Source: Brevibacillus choshinensis (lineage in GTDB: Bacteria > Bacillota > Bacilli > Brevibacillales > Brevibacillaceae). From it: a DNA stretch of 64,000 nucleotides. The first letter of the stretch is position 1. Every line of letters begins with the position of its first letter. The translations under genes and the position numbers were made by a program. The notes under the pieces are model-generated. The model did no database searches, was not told where the DNA came from, and worked only from the letters and a program-made list of their open reading frames with translations. The stretch covers positions 248,065-312,064 of the forward strand of contig NZ_LJJB01000013.1 of NCBI RefSeq assembly GCF_001420695.1, written 5' to 3'. Shown piece after piece: positions 34,154-43,207 of the stretch.

Positions 34154-35290
34154 TTATGGATCTTGTCGCCCATATCTGACGAGCACATGCCAGATCTGCT
34201 TCAGATGCTGCCATGTCACGTCTGGCACGTCCCAATCTTTCCAGTTGCCCGGTTGGTGGTAAAAGTCAGCTGCGGCTCTCCCGATTGTAGCGGCATCGAG
34301 CACACCAGCGGTCAAACCGAATCGTTGATTGATTCTCATGGCAAGTGGTGGCATAGTGGGCCCGCGAAAGTCTTCGGGTACGTCCTGTACGGCGATACGA
34401 AATCCCGGATGCCAGATTTGCTTGATACCGTACCTGTCACATAACTGCAGGAGCTGCGCACCTGTAAGCGTATTTTGATAGGAAGGATCAGCAATTAGTG
34501 CCTCGACATCCGTGGACAAATCAATGTCTCCATGCACTTGTGCTTCCACATAGTCGTCCAACGCACGACCGACTCGGCGACTCGTAGACGCAGATTCAAA
34601 TGGCTGGAGCCCCATAAGCTGATTGACTACTGCTGGTATATTCATATTCGGTGAGCCGAGAGCCTCTCCGTTCGTTTCGACGCCTTGAAGGAGCGCAGCG
34701 AGGACACTATCGAAGCATTCTCCTGTTCCGATATACTCCGGTCCAGTATGACTGTCTCCGAAAGTGAAGGTACAACGACGCAACAAATGAGGGCGCAGTT
34801 GAAAATAGCAAGAACCAAAACGCGGAGAAGCGCCATCCGCATAATCCATAAGATTGAGAGCACCGTATTTGGGGCGTTCCTTTTCCAGTACGTTGGAAGC
34901 TTGATACGCCCCACCGAACAATTTTTCCTCCCAGCAATCACGATCTCCACCAGGAAAGGCTGTTCGGCTTCCATTTGTAACGCCGGTCACAAACTGGCTC
35001 TGATAAATACCGCTAGAAAGAAGACCTTCTATGACGGTGATGCCTGTGGGAAGGATGCGGTCCGGATGAAAGTTGAGAGTGACGCGAGCATGTTGGTTGA
35101 TCCTTGCGAGTAAATCCTCAACGGTCGCAAAGGTCACGCCGGCATTTAGAAGGATAGTCTCTGCTATTTTGCGCATGCGATTTTGCGAGAGTCTCGCATT
35201 CGAGTGAACATGGTTCAGTGCTTGAGCCTGTGCGGTGGTTAAAGCAGTCTGTGAAAGGGGAGAGCGGGGCTGATCGACGGTTTCATCCAT
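34154..35290 (-). CDS. DUF3626 protein
   Basis: 378 residues. The blocks LNFHPDRILPTGITV, YQSQFVTGVTNGSRTAFPGGDRD, LFGGAYQ, KYGALNLMDYADGASPRFGSCYF and TFTFGDSHTGP are the family hallmarks of DUF3626. The many conserved Asp, His and Gly suggest an enzyme, perhaps an ADP-ribosyltransferase-like or nucleotide fold, but that is unproven. The C-terminus is next to the IS3 scar, though the last residues look natural. It is transcribed alone and divergently from the SDR gene. Confidence 0.82.
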   Translation of the reverse strand: MDETVDQPRSPLSQTALTTAQAQALNHVHSNARLSQNRMRKIAETILLNAGVTFATVEDLLARINQHARVTLNFHPDRILPTGITVIEGLLSSGIYQSQFVTGVTNGSRTAFPGGDRDCWEEKLFGGAYQASNVLEKERPKYGALNLMDYADGASPRFGSCYFQLRPHLLRRCTFTFGDSHTGPEYIGTGECFDSVLAALLQGVETNGEALGSPNMNIPAVVNQLMGLQPFESASTSRRVGRALDDYVEAQVHGDIDLSTDVEALIADPSYQNTLTGAQLLQLCDRYGIKQIWHPGFRIAVQDVPEDFRGPTMPPLAMRINQRFGLTAGVLDAATIGRAAADFYHQPGNWKDWDVPDVTWQHLKQIWHVLVRYGRQDP

Positions 35291-35441
35291 GGAGAATCCT
35301 CCTCGTTATACATAGGAAAAGTTCTATCCATTGTAAAACAACGCTACTTGTGTGAAAATCATTTTTTGGAAAAACAGGAAAAGAACAATTGTTGCGCTAA
35401 ATAGACTAGTAGTAATCTCAGGACGAACAAGGAGTGAAACC

Positions 35442-36197
35442 ATGACCAGACTCAAAGGAGATATCGCGGTCATAACCGGTGTTAGTCATAAAAAAGGCAT
35501 AGGAGCAGCGATTGCCCGTTCATTTGCACAAGAGGGAGCGGATATTTTTTTTACTCATTGGCAGGCTGAAGCAGATTGGGCGAGCAGCTTCCAAAAGGAA
35601 ATAAGGGAATATGGAGTTCGCTGTGAGGACATGGAAATTGATTTGTCTGATCCGGCAGCTCCGCTACAAGTGCTCGATGGTGCTACGGAACGAGTAGGTG
35701 CACCAACTATCCTGGTAAACAACGCCGCTTACTCCACTCGGGATGGTTTCGAGCTCTTGGATGCCCAAACATTGGACGCTCACTACACAGTTAATGTGAG
35801 AGCGACTTGTTTACTGAGTGTGGAATTCTCTCGTCGCTTGCAACAATCCAACCAGAAGAAAGGAAGAATTATCAACCTCACCTCTGGCCAGGGCCAAGGA
35901 CCAATGCTCGGTGAACTGGCATACGTGGCGAGCAAAGGGGCCATTTCAGCTTTTACCCTCACTCTGTCTGCGGAGGTAGCACCACTGGGAATCACTGTGA
36001 ATGCGATCAACCCAGGCCCTACCGATACCGGCTGGATGTCGCCCGAGCTCGAAAAGTCGCTGAAGTCCCAATTTTTATTGGGGCGAATGGGACAGCCAGA
36101 AGACGCTGCGCGCTTGGCGGTTTTTTTGGCAAGCGACGAAGGTCAGTGGATTACGGGACAAGTCATCAACTCAGAGGGCGGCTTTTTACGTAGGTAG
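35442..36197 (+). CDS. Short-chain dehydrogenase/reductase (SDR)
   Basis: 251 residues. The cofactor motif is TGVSHKKGIGAAIA, the NNAA structural motif is LVNNAAYS, the catalytic Tyr and Lys lie in YVASKGA, and the Ser in NLTSGQG. The C-terminus WITGQVINSEGG is that of FabG-like classical SDRs. It reduces or oxidises an unknown carbonyl substrate with NAD(P)H. AAGGAG lies 8 nt before ATG 35442. Confidence 0.9.
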   Translation: MTRLKGDIAVITGVSHKKGIGAAIARSFAQEGADIFFTHWQAEADWASSFQKEIREYGVRCEDMEIDLSDPAAPLQVLDGATERVGAPTILVNNAAYSTRDGFELLDAQTLDAHYTVNVRATCLLSVEFSRRLQQSNQKKGRIINLTSGQGQGPMLGELAYVASKGAISAFTLTLSAEVAPLGITVNAINPGPTDTGWMSPELEKSLKSQFLLGRMGQPEDAARLAVFLASDEGQWITGQVINSEGGFLRR

Positions 36198-36239
36198 GTC
36201 TTTAGTGAAAAGTGTATAAGGGAGAAGGGGATAGAGAAC

Positions 36240-36335
36240 GTGGAACGAAAAGTAGTGGGACAGACTGCCACGGCGGACTTCCAAATTGGGGTGAGGAGAA
36301 CGCTGCAGATTCTGGGAAAGGGCTCTAGAAAAAAT
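36240..36335 (+). pseudogene. 5' remnant of an SRPBCC-family gene
   Basis: A GTG with GGAGAAGGGG upstream begins MERKVVGQTATADFQIGVRR followed by TLQI, which matches the start of SRPBCC (START-like) proteins. After about 25 residues the frame runs into unrelated sequence and the terminator hairpin, so the gene has been cut by deletion. Confidence 0.4.
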
Positions 36336-36342
36336 AAAAGAA

Positions 36343-36377
36343 AGGCATGCGTGATTGGCGCATGCCCGTTTTTGTCT
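36343..36377. terminator. Rho-independent terminator
   Basis: GGCATGCG / CGCATGCC stem with a 7-nt loop, followed by CGTTTTTG. It may serve the SDR transcript, and the AAAGGC side has few A for use in the other direction. Confidence 0.75.
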
Positions 36378-36393
36378 CGTATGGTTCGCTACA

Positions 36394-36972
36394 TTAGTCA
36401 ATAGCGTCAGCGCTCTCAGAAAATCGCCGCCCAATCGGGGTCATTCGTCCATCCATGCTTTCGCTGTTTTTCTCCCGATGATAGGCGAGAAGTCCATCGT
36501 CGCATTTGACCTCGGCCCACTTTTTAAGTGTATCGCGCTCGCCGGTATAGGAAAAGAAGGGAACGGAAAAGCCGCAGGAAGTCTTAACCGCATGCAAGGT
36601 GACAGCAATGATCTGACGTGCACCCAGAATAAGCTCAAAATGACGCACCATTTGCTCCCATTCGGGCGTTTCGGGTAAGATAACACGGCCCTTCCCGTAC
36701 AATCGTAAAATCATGGGTGGCCCTTCAAATGCCGTAAACATAATGGTGATGCGCCCATTTTCGTCCAGATGAGCGCTTGTTTCATTGCCGCTACCTGTCA
36801 GATCTAGGTAGGCAACCTCCGTAGGGGACAAGATTCGCAGTACATCATGTCCCTTTGGCGACAAATTGACGTGACCCTCTTCATCTAAAGGAGCAGATCC
36901 TACGAAAAAAATTCGTTGCTTTTGAATGAAGGCTTCGTGCTCAGGTAATATCTCTGAAAAAAGTTTCCCCAT
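36394..36972 (-). CDS. Pyridoxamine 5'-phosphate oxidase-family protein
   Basis: 192 residues. FFVGSAPLDEEGHVNLSPKGHD and TSAHLDENGRITIMFTAFEGPP are typical of the PNPOx-like split-barrel, FMN-binding family. It is not the true PdxH; members reduce or bind flavin or F420 in varied roles. The start at 36972 follows GGAG at 8 nt. Confidence 0.85.
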   Translation of the reverse strand: MGKLFSEILPEHEAFIQKQRIFFVGSAPLDEEGHVNLSPKGHDVLRILSPTEVAYLDLTGSGNETSAHLDENGRITIMFTAFEGPPMILRLYGKGRVILPETPEWEQMVRHFELILGARQIIAVTLHAVKTSCGFSVPFFSYTGERDTLKKWAEVKCDDGLLAYHREKNSESMDGRMTPIGRRFSESADAID

Positions 36973-37070
36973 TTCAAACACTCCTGTTCATCAAACGCGT
37001 ATGAACCGTTAGATTCGAGCTGCCTTTGTTTAATCCCTTTTCAGATAAAAAACAGAAAGGATGAAATCTG

Positions 37071-38000
37071 ATGAATGACCTCTTTGACAAAAAACTTCCG
37101 GAGCGCGTCCTGCACTGGGTAGTAGATACTCTAGATCCAACAGCGGAGGTGCTATCCGTACAGCGATTGTACGGAGGAATCTCCTCCATTATTCACAGGA
37201 TATCCTTTCAGGTCAAAGGTGGTGAACGGGAGGTTGTACTGCGTCAGTTTGACAATCGAGAGTAGCTGCACGAAGAACCAGATCTGGCCATACACGAGGC
37301 AGAAAGTCTTCGTTTCGCAGCTGGGACTGGCCTGCCGACTCCACAGCTCATTGCAAGTGACGATGATGGGGAGCAGTGCGGTGTGCCTGCCGTATTAATG
37401 ACCAGACTGGAAGGTACCGTCGTTTTGAACCCGCAGGATAAACAAGGCTGATTGAACGGCTTGGCACAAGCTCTCGTGCTGATCCATGAAAGGAAAGCAG
37501 ACGACTTTCCTTGGTCATACTTTTCCTACAATGACATTCATACGCTGCAAACTCCGGAATGGGTGAAACACCCTCAGGTCTGGAAAACAGTGATTGAATA
37601 CGTCAAACAGCCATTTCCCCCATTCAAGGAGTGCTTCATACATAGAGACTACCATCCGACCAATGTATTGTGGACCGATCACACTGTGAGTGGGGTGGTT
37701 GACTGGGTAAATGCATGTCGTGGACCAGCCGGGATCGATATTGGCCACTGTCGGGTGAATCTCGCGCAGTTGTTTGACGTAGCAACAGCCGATGCCTTTT
37801 TATCTGCTTACCAGAGCTATGCTGGCCAATCGTTTCGCTACGATCCGTATTGGGATGTCTTGTCCTTGACCGACATCCTTTTTGGAAAGCCTCAGGTCTA
37901 TGCTGGATGGACGGCATTGGGCATTACCGGTTTGACAGACGATCTGATCGCTGAACGATTGGAAGAGTACGCCACCAGCTTGGCCAATCGCATTTCCTGA
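37071..38000 (+). pseudogene. Phosphotransferase (APH family) with two nonsense codons
   Basis: A single frame encodes a full kinase-like protein of 309 codons, interrupted by TAG at 37263 and TGA at 37449. The N-terminus has LYGGISSIIHRISF (nucleotide loop), and the last part carries the catalytic HRDYHPTNVLW and VVDWVNACRGPAGIDIGH (the D-x-x-D region). Both stops fall where related proteins have Trp (NRE-W-LHEEPDLA and W-LNGLAQAL), consistent with TGG to TAG or TGA changes. Without suppression no active kinase can be made. The substrate class of intact relatives is aminoglycosides, choline or homoserine. Confidence 0.82.
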
Positions 38001-38131
38001 AGATCAAGACTAGTCCGGTGAAGTGATCTTTGTCATTTGTATAGGCTCCCAACCTGTCTCACTTGTGGTAAAGTGGAAATATTCAAGCAATCGGACAAGG
38101 CAGGACCTATCTATAAGGAGGCATGACAGGC

Positions 38132-39091
38132 ATGCAGCACGTAGAACCACTCCACTTGGGAAAACGCATTCATCTGATCGACGGTTTTGACATGGGATGG
38201 CCAGAGCGCACAGGCACTTATGTCATCGAAGAACAGGAATTGACCTTGATTGAAACGGGACCGAGTCCTTCCGTTTCATATATTAGAGAGGGATTAGCCA
38301 AGCTGGGCTATTCAACAGATCAAGTCAAATACATCATCGTGACTCACATTCATTTGGATCACGCAGGCGGTGCAGGCTTGTTTTTACGCGAATGTCCCAA
38401 TGCTACGATCGTCGTACACCCAAAGGGAGTGCGTCATCTCGTCGAGCCGAGCCGCCTCATCGATGGCGCACGAGCGGTTTATGGGGAACAGTTTGAATCG
38501 CTGTTCGATCCGATTGTATCGGTTCCAGAGGATCGATTGATCACAAAAGCGGACGGTGAGACGCTCCAAATTGGATCGGATTGCGTTCTGGAGTTCTTGG
38601 ATTCTCCCGGACACGCCAAGCATCATTTCAGTATTTACGACCCTGTCAGCAACGGCATGTTCACAGGAGATACTGCAGGCGTGCACTACCCGCAGTTGAA
38701 CAGGGACGGAATTCATCTTGTCCTGCCATCTACTTCTCCTAATCAGTTTGATCCTGATGAGATGCTCGGCTCTATCCACCGATACAGAGAACGAAAGCTA
38801 GATCGCATTTACTTCGGTCATTTCGGAATGACAGAACGGGTAGAGGACGTATACAACCAAATTACTGAATGGCTTCCCGTATTCGTGCGAGAAGGAGAAG
38901 ATGTTCTGACCCAAGGGCTTTCCCATGAGGCTCTGGCCAAAAGACTTTTGCAGCGAGTGACCGATAGCTTGAGGGCGCTCGGTGTTGCGGATGATCATGA
39001 AGCGTACGAGGTCATCAAGCTCGACCTATCTGTGTGTTCCATGGGAATTGTCGATTACTTGCAAAAGAAATATCGCGTAACAAAGCAGTAG
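38132..39091 (+). CDS. MBL-fold metallo-hydrolase
   Basis: 319 residues. The metal motif THIHLDHAGG near residue 73 is the H-x-H-x-D-H of the metallo-beta-lactamase fold; further ligands lie in SPGHAKHH and FTGDTAG. The family hydrolyses esters, thioesters such as S-lactoylglutathione, or sulfur compounds. The start at 38132 is used because AAGGAGG lies too close to the ATG at 38123. Confidence 0.88.
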   Translation: MQHVEPLHLGKRIHLIDGFDMGWPERTGTYVIEEQELTLIETGPSPSVSYIREGLAKLGYSTDQVKYIIVTHIHLDHAGGAGLFLRECPNATIVVHPKGVRHLVEPSRLIDGARAVYGEQFESLFDPIVSVPEDRLITKADGETLQIGSDCVLEFLDSPGHAKHHFSIYDPVSNGMFTGDTAGVHYPQLNRDGIHLVLPSTSPNQFDPDEMLGSIHRYRERKLDRIYFGHFGMTERVEDVYNQITEWLPVFVREGEDVLTQGLSHEALAKRLLQRVTDSLRALGVADDHEAYEVIKLDLSVCSMGIVDYLQKKYRVTKQ

Positions 39092-39223
39092 AAGTGCAAG
39101 AAGAATCAGAGGTACGCAGGCGTGCAATACACGCTGGGCGGGCATTGGTTCTTCTTTTTTTACCGGAGGAATGCTATCATGATGGAGGAGTAAGAGCAGA
39201 TGGACAATTCCATAACGGTATTT

Positions 39224-39363
39224 GCGAACAGGTGCCTTCGTACCCCCAGATGGGTCGAGGTGAAAAGGGAAGTCGGTGCAAGTCCGGCGCGGTCCCGCCA
39301 CTGTAAAACAGGTGTACCACTATGAATGGTACGCCCGTAAGCCAGGAGACCTGCCTGTTTGCT
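39224..39363 (+). promoter_or_regulatory. Cobalamin (adenosylcobalamin) riboswitch
   Basis: The conserved core is complete: AACAGGTGCC at the start, GAAAAGGGAAGTCGGTGCAA, TCCGGCGCGGTCCCGCCACT, and the B12 box GCCAGGAGACCTGCC with a closing strand. It lies about 170 nt before btuF and controls the btu-cob operon. In the presence of B12 the aptamer should favour the terminator at 39459, as known for this class. Confidence 0.95.
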
Positions 39364-39458
39364 TGTGTGCTGTGTTCCTTCGCGGAAAGGATCGGCCGGA
39401 TCGATTGTCTAGGGCAAATGGGCTTCATGTTCGTACGCCATTTGGGACCTGAAAACCG

Positions 39459-39494
39459 ACCCTTCGCTTCTGTAGTGGGAGCGAAGGGTTTTTG
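39459..39494 (+). terminator. Riboswitch-controlled intrinsic terminator
   Basis: ACCCTTCGCT / AGCGAAGGGT stem, 11-nt loop and TTTTTG. It lies between the aptamer and the btuF start. Confidence 0.88.
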
Positions 39495-39529
39495 TATTGG
39501 CGTACAATAAAAGAAAGGAAGAAGTACTG

Positions 39530-40522
39530 ATGAAAATGAAACGATTTTGGAAGCTAGCCATACCTGTATTGGCAACCTTGAGCCTGATTGGTTGTGGCAA
39601 TAATCAACCCGCGCAACCTGCACAACCCGGTGCGCAGCAAGAAGTCGCCAAAGACAATTTGGCACAGGCTTCATCAAAAGAGACGACGTATCCGTTAACG
39701 GTCACGGATGCTACTGGAAAAGAAGTAACCTTCCCGAAAGCTCCTACACGGATTGTCTCCACCTCGCCAGCTGAGACAGAGATTTTGTTTGCTTTGGGCT
39801 TAGATCAACAAATCGTCGGAGTGTCCGACTATGATGACTATCCAGAAGCGGCAAAGTCAAAACCCAAAGTCGGAGGAGTCGTAAAGCCAAATGAAGAGGC
39901 GATCCTGTCCCAGAGCCCTGATCTGGTGATCGGTGGCATTTCCATGGAGAAGCCTGTGGCAGATAAGTTGAAAACGTTAGGTATGCCTGTCTATGTGACA
40001 CAGCCCAAGAAATTGGACGATATTATGGCGAACATTTTGGTGATGGGGACGATTACGAATAGACAAGAGCAAGCAGAACAAATGGTTGCGCAAATGAAAG
40101 AAGATATTGCACGAGTGACGGAGGCCGTGAAAAACGTAAAGCCGGAAGAGAAGAAAAAAGTATATCTCGAATTTTCTCCGGGCTGGACAGTCGGCAAGGG
40201 TGAATTCATGGACGAACTGATCACCTTGGCAGGAGCGACGAACATTGCATCCGAAACCGAAGGCTGGAACCCGATCAGTGAGGAGAAAATTGTCAAGGAT
40301 GATCCAGATGTCATTCTTTATGCCAAAGGAATCACAGATGACAAAACCGGTAAGCAGCTAGAAGATATCATTAAAAATCGCAGCGGGTGGGACAAGATGA
40401 AAGCGATTCGCGACCAGCAAATCTATGGGATGGATCAAAATATATTGTCTCGTCCCGGTCCACGAATTACGCAAGGGCTGATCGACGTAGCCAAAGCCAT
40501 TTATCCCGATCTGGTGAAATAG
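39530..40522 (+). CDS. btuF: Cobalamin-binding lipoprotein of ABC importer
   Basis: 330 residues. Signal peptide with lipobox LSLIGC. The periplasmic-binding-type fold shows PTRIVSTSPAETEILFALG and LVIGGISMEKPVADKL, as in BtuF and siderophore-binding proteins. The riboswitch and the following cobU gene assign it to corrinoids and not iron. It binds B12 outside the membrane and passes it to BtuC. AAGGAAG precedes the ATG at 39530. Confidence 0.9.
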   Translation: MKMKRFWKLAIPVLATLSLIGCGNNQPAQPAQPGAQQEVAKDNLAQASSKETTYPLTVTDATGKEVTFPKAPTRIVSTSPAETEILFALGLDQQIVGVSDYDDYPEAAKSKPKVGGVVKPNEEAILSQSPDLVIGGISMEKPVADKLKTLGMPVYVTQPKKLDDIMANILVMGTITNRQEQAEQMVAQMKEDIARVTEAVKNVKPEEKKKVYLEFSPGWTVGKGEFMDELITLAGATNIASETEGWNPISEEKIVKDDPDVILYAKGITDDKTGKQLEDIIKNRSGWDKMKAIRDQQIYGMDQNILSRPGPRITQGLIDVAKAIYPDLVK

Positions 40523-40523
40523 G

Positions 40524-41561
40524 ATGAAAGGAAGACTGATTATCTGGGTAGGAGTGGGTATGCTCCTGTTGCTCGCTTCAGTCATCATCAGCATTTCCCT
40601 AGGGGCAGCTAATCTGCCGCTTTCACAGGTATGGTTGATCTTGCTGCATCAGTTTCCAGGTTTTTCGGGAATCGTTCCGGTGAGTTGGCCGGAGTCAGCA
40701 GAGCAGATCGTCATGAAGGTGCGTTTTCCGCGCGTTGTTCTAGCTATTTTGGTAGGGGCGTGTCTTTCCCTTGCTGGAGCAGGATTTCAGGGGGTATTGC
40801 GCAATTCCTTGGCAGATCCGTACACCATGGGGGTTGCCTCTGGATCGGCTGTGGGAGCTGCCTTCCTGATCTTGTTTGGTTTACATATCTCCTTTCTTGG
40901 TGAATGGAGCACCCCAGTCGTGGCGTTCCTCACCGGATTTCTCAGCTTGTGGATTGTCATGCGGCTGGCAAACACGCAGGGCAAGCTGCAGACGGAGACA
41001 CTGCTTCTATCTGGGGTAGTCGTTCAGGCTTTTCTCGGCTCCTTGGTATCCTTCATGGTGTCCTTATCCGATCAGACGGTCAACGAGATCGTTTTCTGGC
41101 TGATGGGAAGCCTGTCTTTTCGAGGGTGGGACTTTTCCTATGTCCTATTTCCGTACTTGATCGTCGGATTGATCATTTTGATTGCGTACTCACGTGCACT
41201 CAATTTGTTTGCTTTGGGAGAGAGACAGGCTGCCCATTTGGGTGTGCATGTGGATCGGACCAAGCTGATTGTATTGATCGTCTCCACTCTCCTGACGGCA
41301 GCCTCCGTATCCATTTCAGGTATTATCGGCTTTGTTGGTCTGGTCGTACCCCATTTGGTTCGGATGATGGTGGGGCCAGACTACCGCATTCTTTTACCCA
41401 TGGCGACGATTTTTGGCGGGATTTATGTACTGTGGGCTGACACATTAGCGAGAATGCTGTTCGTTCCGACAGAAATTCCGTTGGGTGTTGTGACAGCGTT
41501 TCTGGGCGCTCCGTTTTTTGCCTACTTATTGAAAAAGAACAAACGCACCGGGGGGAGGTAA
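40524..41561 (+). CDS. btuC: Cobalamin ABC importer, permease
   Basis: 345 residues, about ten helices, FecCD family. The motif VRFPRVVLAILVGACLSLAGAGFQGVLRNSLADPYTMGVASG is conserved in the family (quoted in parts), and GFVGLVVPHLVRMMVGPDYR is the ATPase-coupling loop. It starts 1 bp after btuF and forms the translocation pore. Confidence 0.92.
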   Translation: MKGRLIIWVGVGMLLLLASVIISISLGAANLPLSQVWLILLHQFPGFSGIVPVSWPESAEQIVMKVRFPRVVLAILVGACLSLAGAGFQGVLRNSLADPYTMGVASGSAVGAAFLILFGLHISFLGEWSTPVVAFLTGFLSLWIVMRLANTQGKLQTETLLLSGVVVQAFLGSLVSFMVSLSDQTVNEIVFWLMGSLSFRGWDFSYVLFPYLIVGLIILIAYSRALNLFALGERQAAHLGVHVDRTKLIVLIVSTLLTAASVSISGIIGFVGLVVPHLVRMMVGPDYRILLPMATIFGGIYVLWADTLARMLFVPTEIPLGVVTAFLGAPFFAYLLKKNKRTGGR

Positions 41562-41565
41562 TCAG

Positions 41566-42342
41566 GTGATCGAGGTCAAAGCTTTGAAAAAGTCTTATCA
41601 TTCGATATCGGTCCTGCGAGATGTGACGTTTTCTGTTGCGCGAGGAGAGTTCTTTGGCATCATTGGTCCAAATGGAAGCGGCAAATCGACTCTGCTAAAA
41701 ATGATCTCAGGTGTGATTCCACCCGATAGCGGAGACATCTTATTAGGCGAAAAGTCCATTCGCTCCTATTCCCGTAAGGATCTAGCCCGCCAATTGGCGG
41801 TTCTGGAGCAGGAGGCGCTGCCCCCGGTTGGTTTTCGTGTACGCGAGGTTTTGGAGATGGGACGATTCCCTTATCAAAACTGGTTAGGGGAAGAAACAGA
41901 GGACCCTACAGCTCTGATAGATGAGATTATCCGAATGCTAGGTCTGGTCGAACTGGAAGAACGGACATTGGACCAATTGAGCGGGGGAGAAAAGCAACGA
42001 GTCGCCCTGGGGAAATCTCTCGTACAAAAGCCCAAACTCCTCCTCCTGGATGAACCGACGACCTATTTGGATATCGGTTATCAAATCCAACTGATGGATA
42101 TTGTGCGGAGCTGGCAAAAGCACACACAGGTCACGGTCGTTGCGGTGTTGCATGATTTAAATTTGGCTTCTCTCTACTGCGATCGTATTTTAATGCTACA
42201 TAAAGGAAACCAGGTGCGTGTAGGCGATCCCCGTGAAATACTGCAAAGCAGCCTGATTGAGCAAGTGTACGGGACTAGGCCGATCGTGATGGAGCACCCG
42301 ATTCATCAACTGCCTCAAATCTTCCTGCAATCTGGCTCATAG
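41566..42342 (+). CDS. btuD: Cobalamin ABC importer, ATP-binding protein
   Basis: 258 residues, GTG start after GGGGAGG. Walker A is GPNGSGKST, the signature is LSGGEKQR, Walker B is LLLLDEPTTYLD and the switch His is in VLHDLN. It lies 4 bp after btuC and drives transport by ATP hydrolysis. Confidence 0.93.
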   Translation: MIEVKALKKSYHSISVLRDVTFSVARGEFFGIIGPNGSGKSTLLKMISGVIPPDSGDILLGEKSIRSYSRKDLARQLAVLEQEALPPVGFRVREVLEMGRFPYQNWLGEETEDPTALIDEIIRMLGLVELEERTLDQLSGGEKQRVALGKSLVQKPKLLLLDEPTTYLDIGYQIQLMDIVRSWQKHTQVTVVAVLHDLNLASLYCDRILMLHKGNQVRVGDPREILQSSLIEQVYGTRPIVMEHPIHQLPQIFLQSGS

Positions 42343-42361
42343 TCCAAAGGAGGGCTCGCAA

Positions 42362-42928
42362 ATGGTTGTGCTGATCACGGGAGGTGCCAAAAGCGGCAAG
42401 AGTACATTTGCTGAAAAGTACGCTGCCAAGCTCGGTACCAAAGGCATCTATATCGCGACATCACCTGTATTCGATGAAGAGCTACAGGAAAGGGTAAGAC
42501 TTCACCAGCAACGAAGGGAAATGTCTGCTATCGGATGGGAAACAATTGAAGAATCGTACGAGCTGAATGCCGTCCTGCGAGATCTGGCTGGGAACAAAGA
42601 GCTGTGGGAGACGGGAACCGTCGTGCTAGTCGATTGCTTGATTTTGTGGCTATCGAATTGGCTGCTGCGTTACGAACAGGACCGTGCCGAGGAACGAATC
42701 GATGAGCAACTGACTCTCCTGGAGCAAACGCTCTGTAACTTCCCAGGGACATTGCTCTTGGTCTCAAATGAGGTCGGTTATGGCATCGTACCTGATTATC
42801 CGCTCGGGCGGAATTTTCGAGATCTGGCAGGCATTATGAATCAGAGGATGGCAGCTGTGAGCGACCGTGTTTTCCTCGTCACAGCAGGGATTCCGATTGA
42901 ATTAAAAAGCCGTGAATTCACGATATAG
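42362..42928 (+). CDS. cobU: Adenosylcobinamide kinase / adenosylcobinamide-phosphate guanylyltransferase
   Basis: 188 residues. The P-loop is GGAKSGKST, followed by GIYIATSPVFDEEL and VDCLILWLSN and VSNEVGYGIVPDYPLGRNFRDLAG, all CobU signatures. It phosphorylates and then guanylylates adenosylcobinamide for nucleotide-loop assembly. Standing 19 bp after btuD, it makes this a salvage operon; cobS and cobT are not in the window. Confidence 0.93.
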   Translation: MVVLITGGAKSGKSTFAEKYAAKLGTKGIYIATSPVFDEELQERVRLHQQRREMSAIGWETIEESYELNAVLRDLAGNKELWETGTVVLVDCLILWLSNWLLRYEQDRAEERIDEQLTLLEQTLCNFPGTLLLVSNEVGYGIVPDYPLGRNFRDLAGIMNQRMAAVSDRVFLVTAGIPIELKSREFTI

Positions 42929-42931
42929 AAT

Positions 42932-42973
42932 GCGAATCGGGAGGGATACCGGTTCGCGTTTGTGTCTTTTTTA
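42932..42973 (+). terminator. Terminator after cobU
   Basis: GCGAATCGG / CCGGTTCGC stem followed by GTTTGTGTCTTTTTT. The last T run overlaps the promoter region of the next gene. Confidence 0.7.
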
Positions 42974-42976
42974 TGA

Positions 42977-43203
42977 TATAATGAAAGAAAAGCAATGGAA
43001 GGGATCAGGATACCATGCGTCCCTATAGGACGATCTGGAAACGTTTTGACCTCTCCTACATCTAGCTTCGTAGTAGTCGCTCGTCGCTAAGACGACCAAC
43101 CTACTACGGAAGCGAGGTCTTTTGTATGAGTAGCGACTTATACTTACGAATTTCCTCCTTAGTCGGTAGGCCGTCTGTGCCAAAACCGACAAAAATGCGA
43201 GGA
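42977..43203 (+). promoter_or_regulatory. Structured leader RNA before the YitT-family gene
   Basis: A TATAAT at 42977 starts a leader of about 220 nt. It holds a hairpin CGTCC-CTATA-GGACG (43018), then a three-tier stem: GACCTC (43048) with GAGGTC (43114), GCTTCGTAGTAG (43065) with CTACTACGGAAGC (43101), and TCGTC-GCTAA-GACGA inside. TTTT follows. A last stem GTCGGT / ACCGAC (43162-43190) sits just before the ribosome site. It is not one of the riboswitch classes that I recognise. Confidence 0.55.
43015..43065 (+). CDS. Possible 16-residue leader peptide
   Basis: An ATG with GGATACC upstream encodes MRPYRTIWKRFDLSYI, and its stop codon overlaps the first base of the GCTTCG stem of the leader. 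Translation would disrupt the outer stem GACCTC / GAGGTC. The position is that of ribosome-mediated attenuation, but the ribosome site is weak. Confidence 0.35.
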   Translation: MRPYRTIWKRFDLSYI

Positions 43204-43207
43204 ATTC

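Noticed and set aside
42977-43203. Known riboswitch (M-box, yybP-ykoY, ykkC) in the YitT leader
   Set aside because: None of the conserved core sequences that I know for these classes is present.
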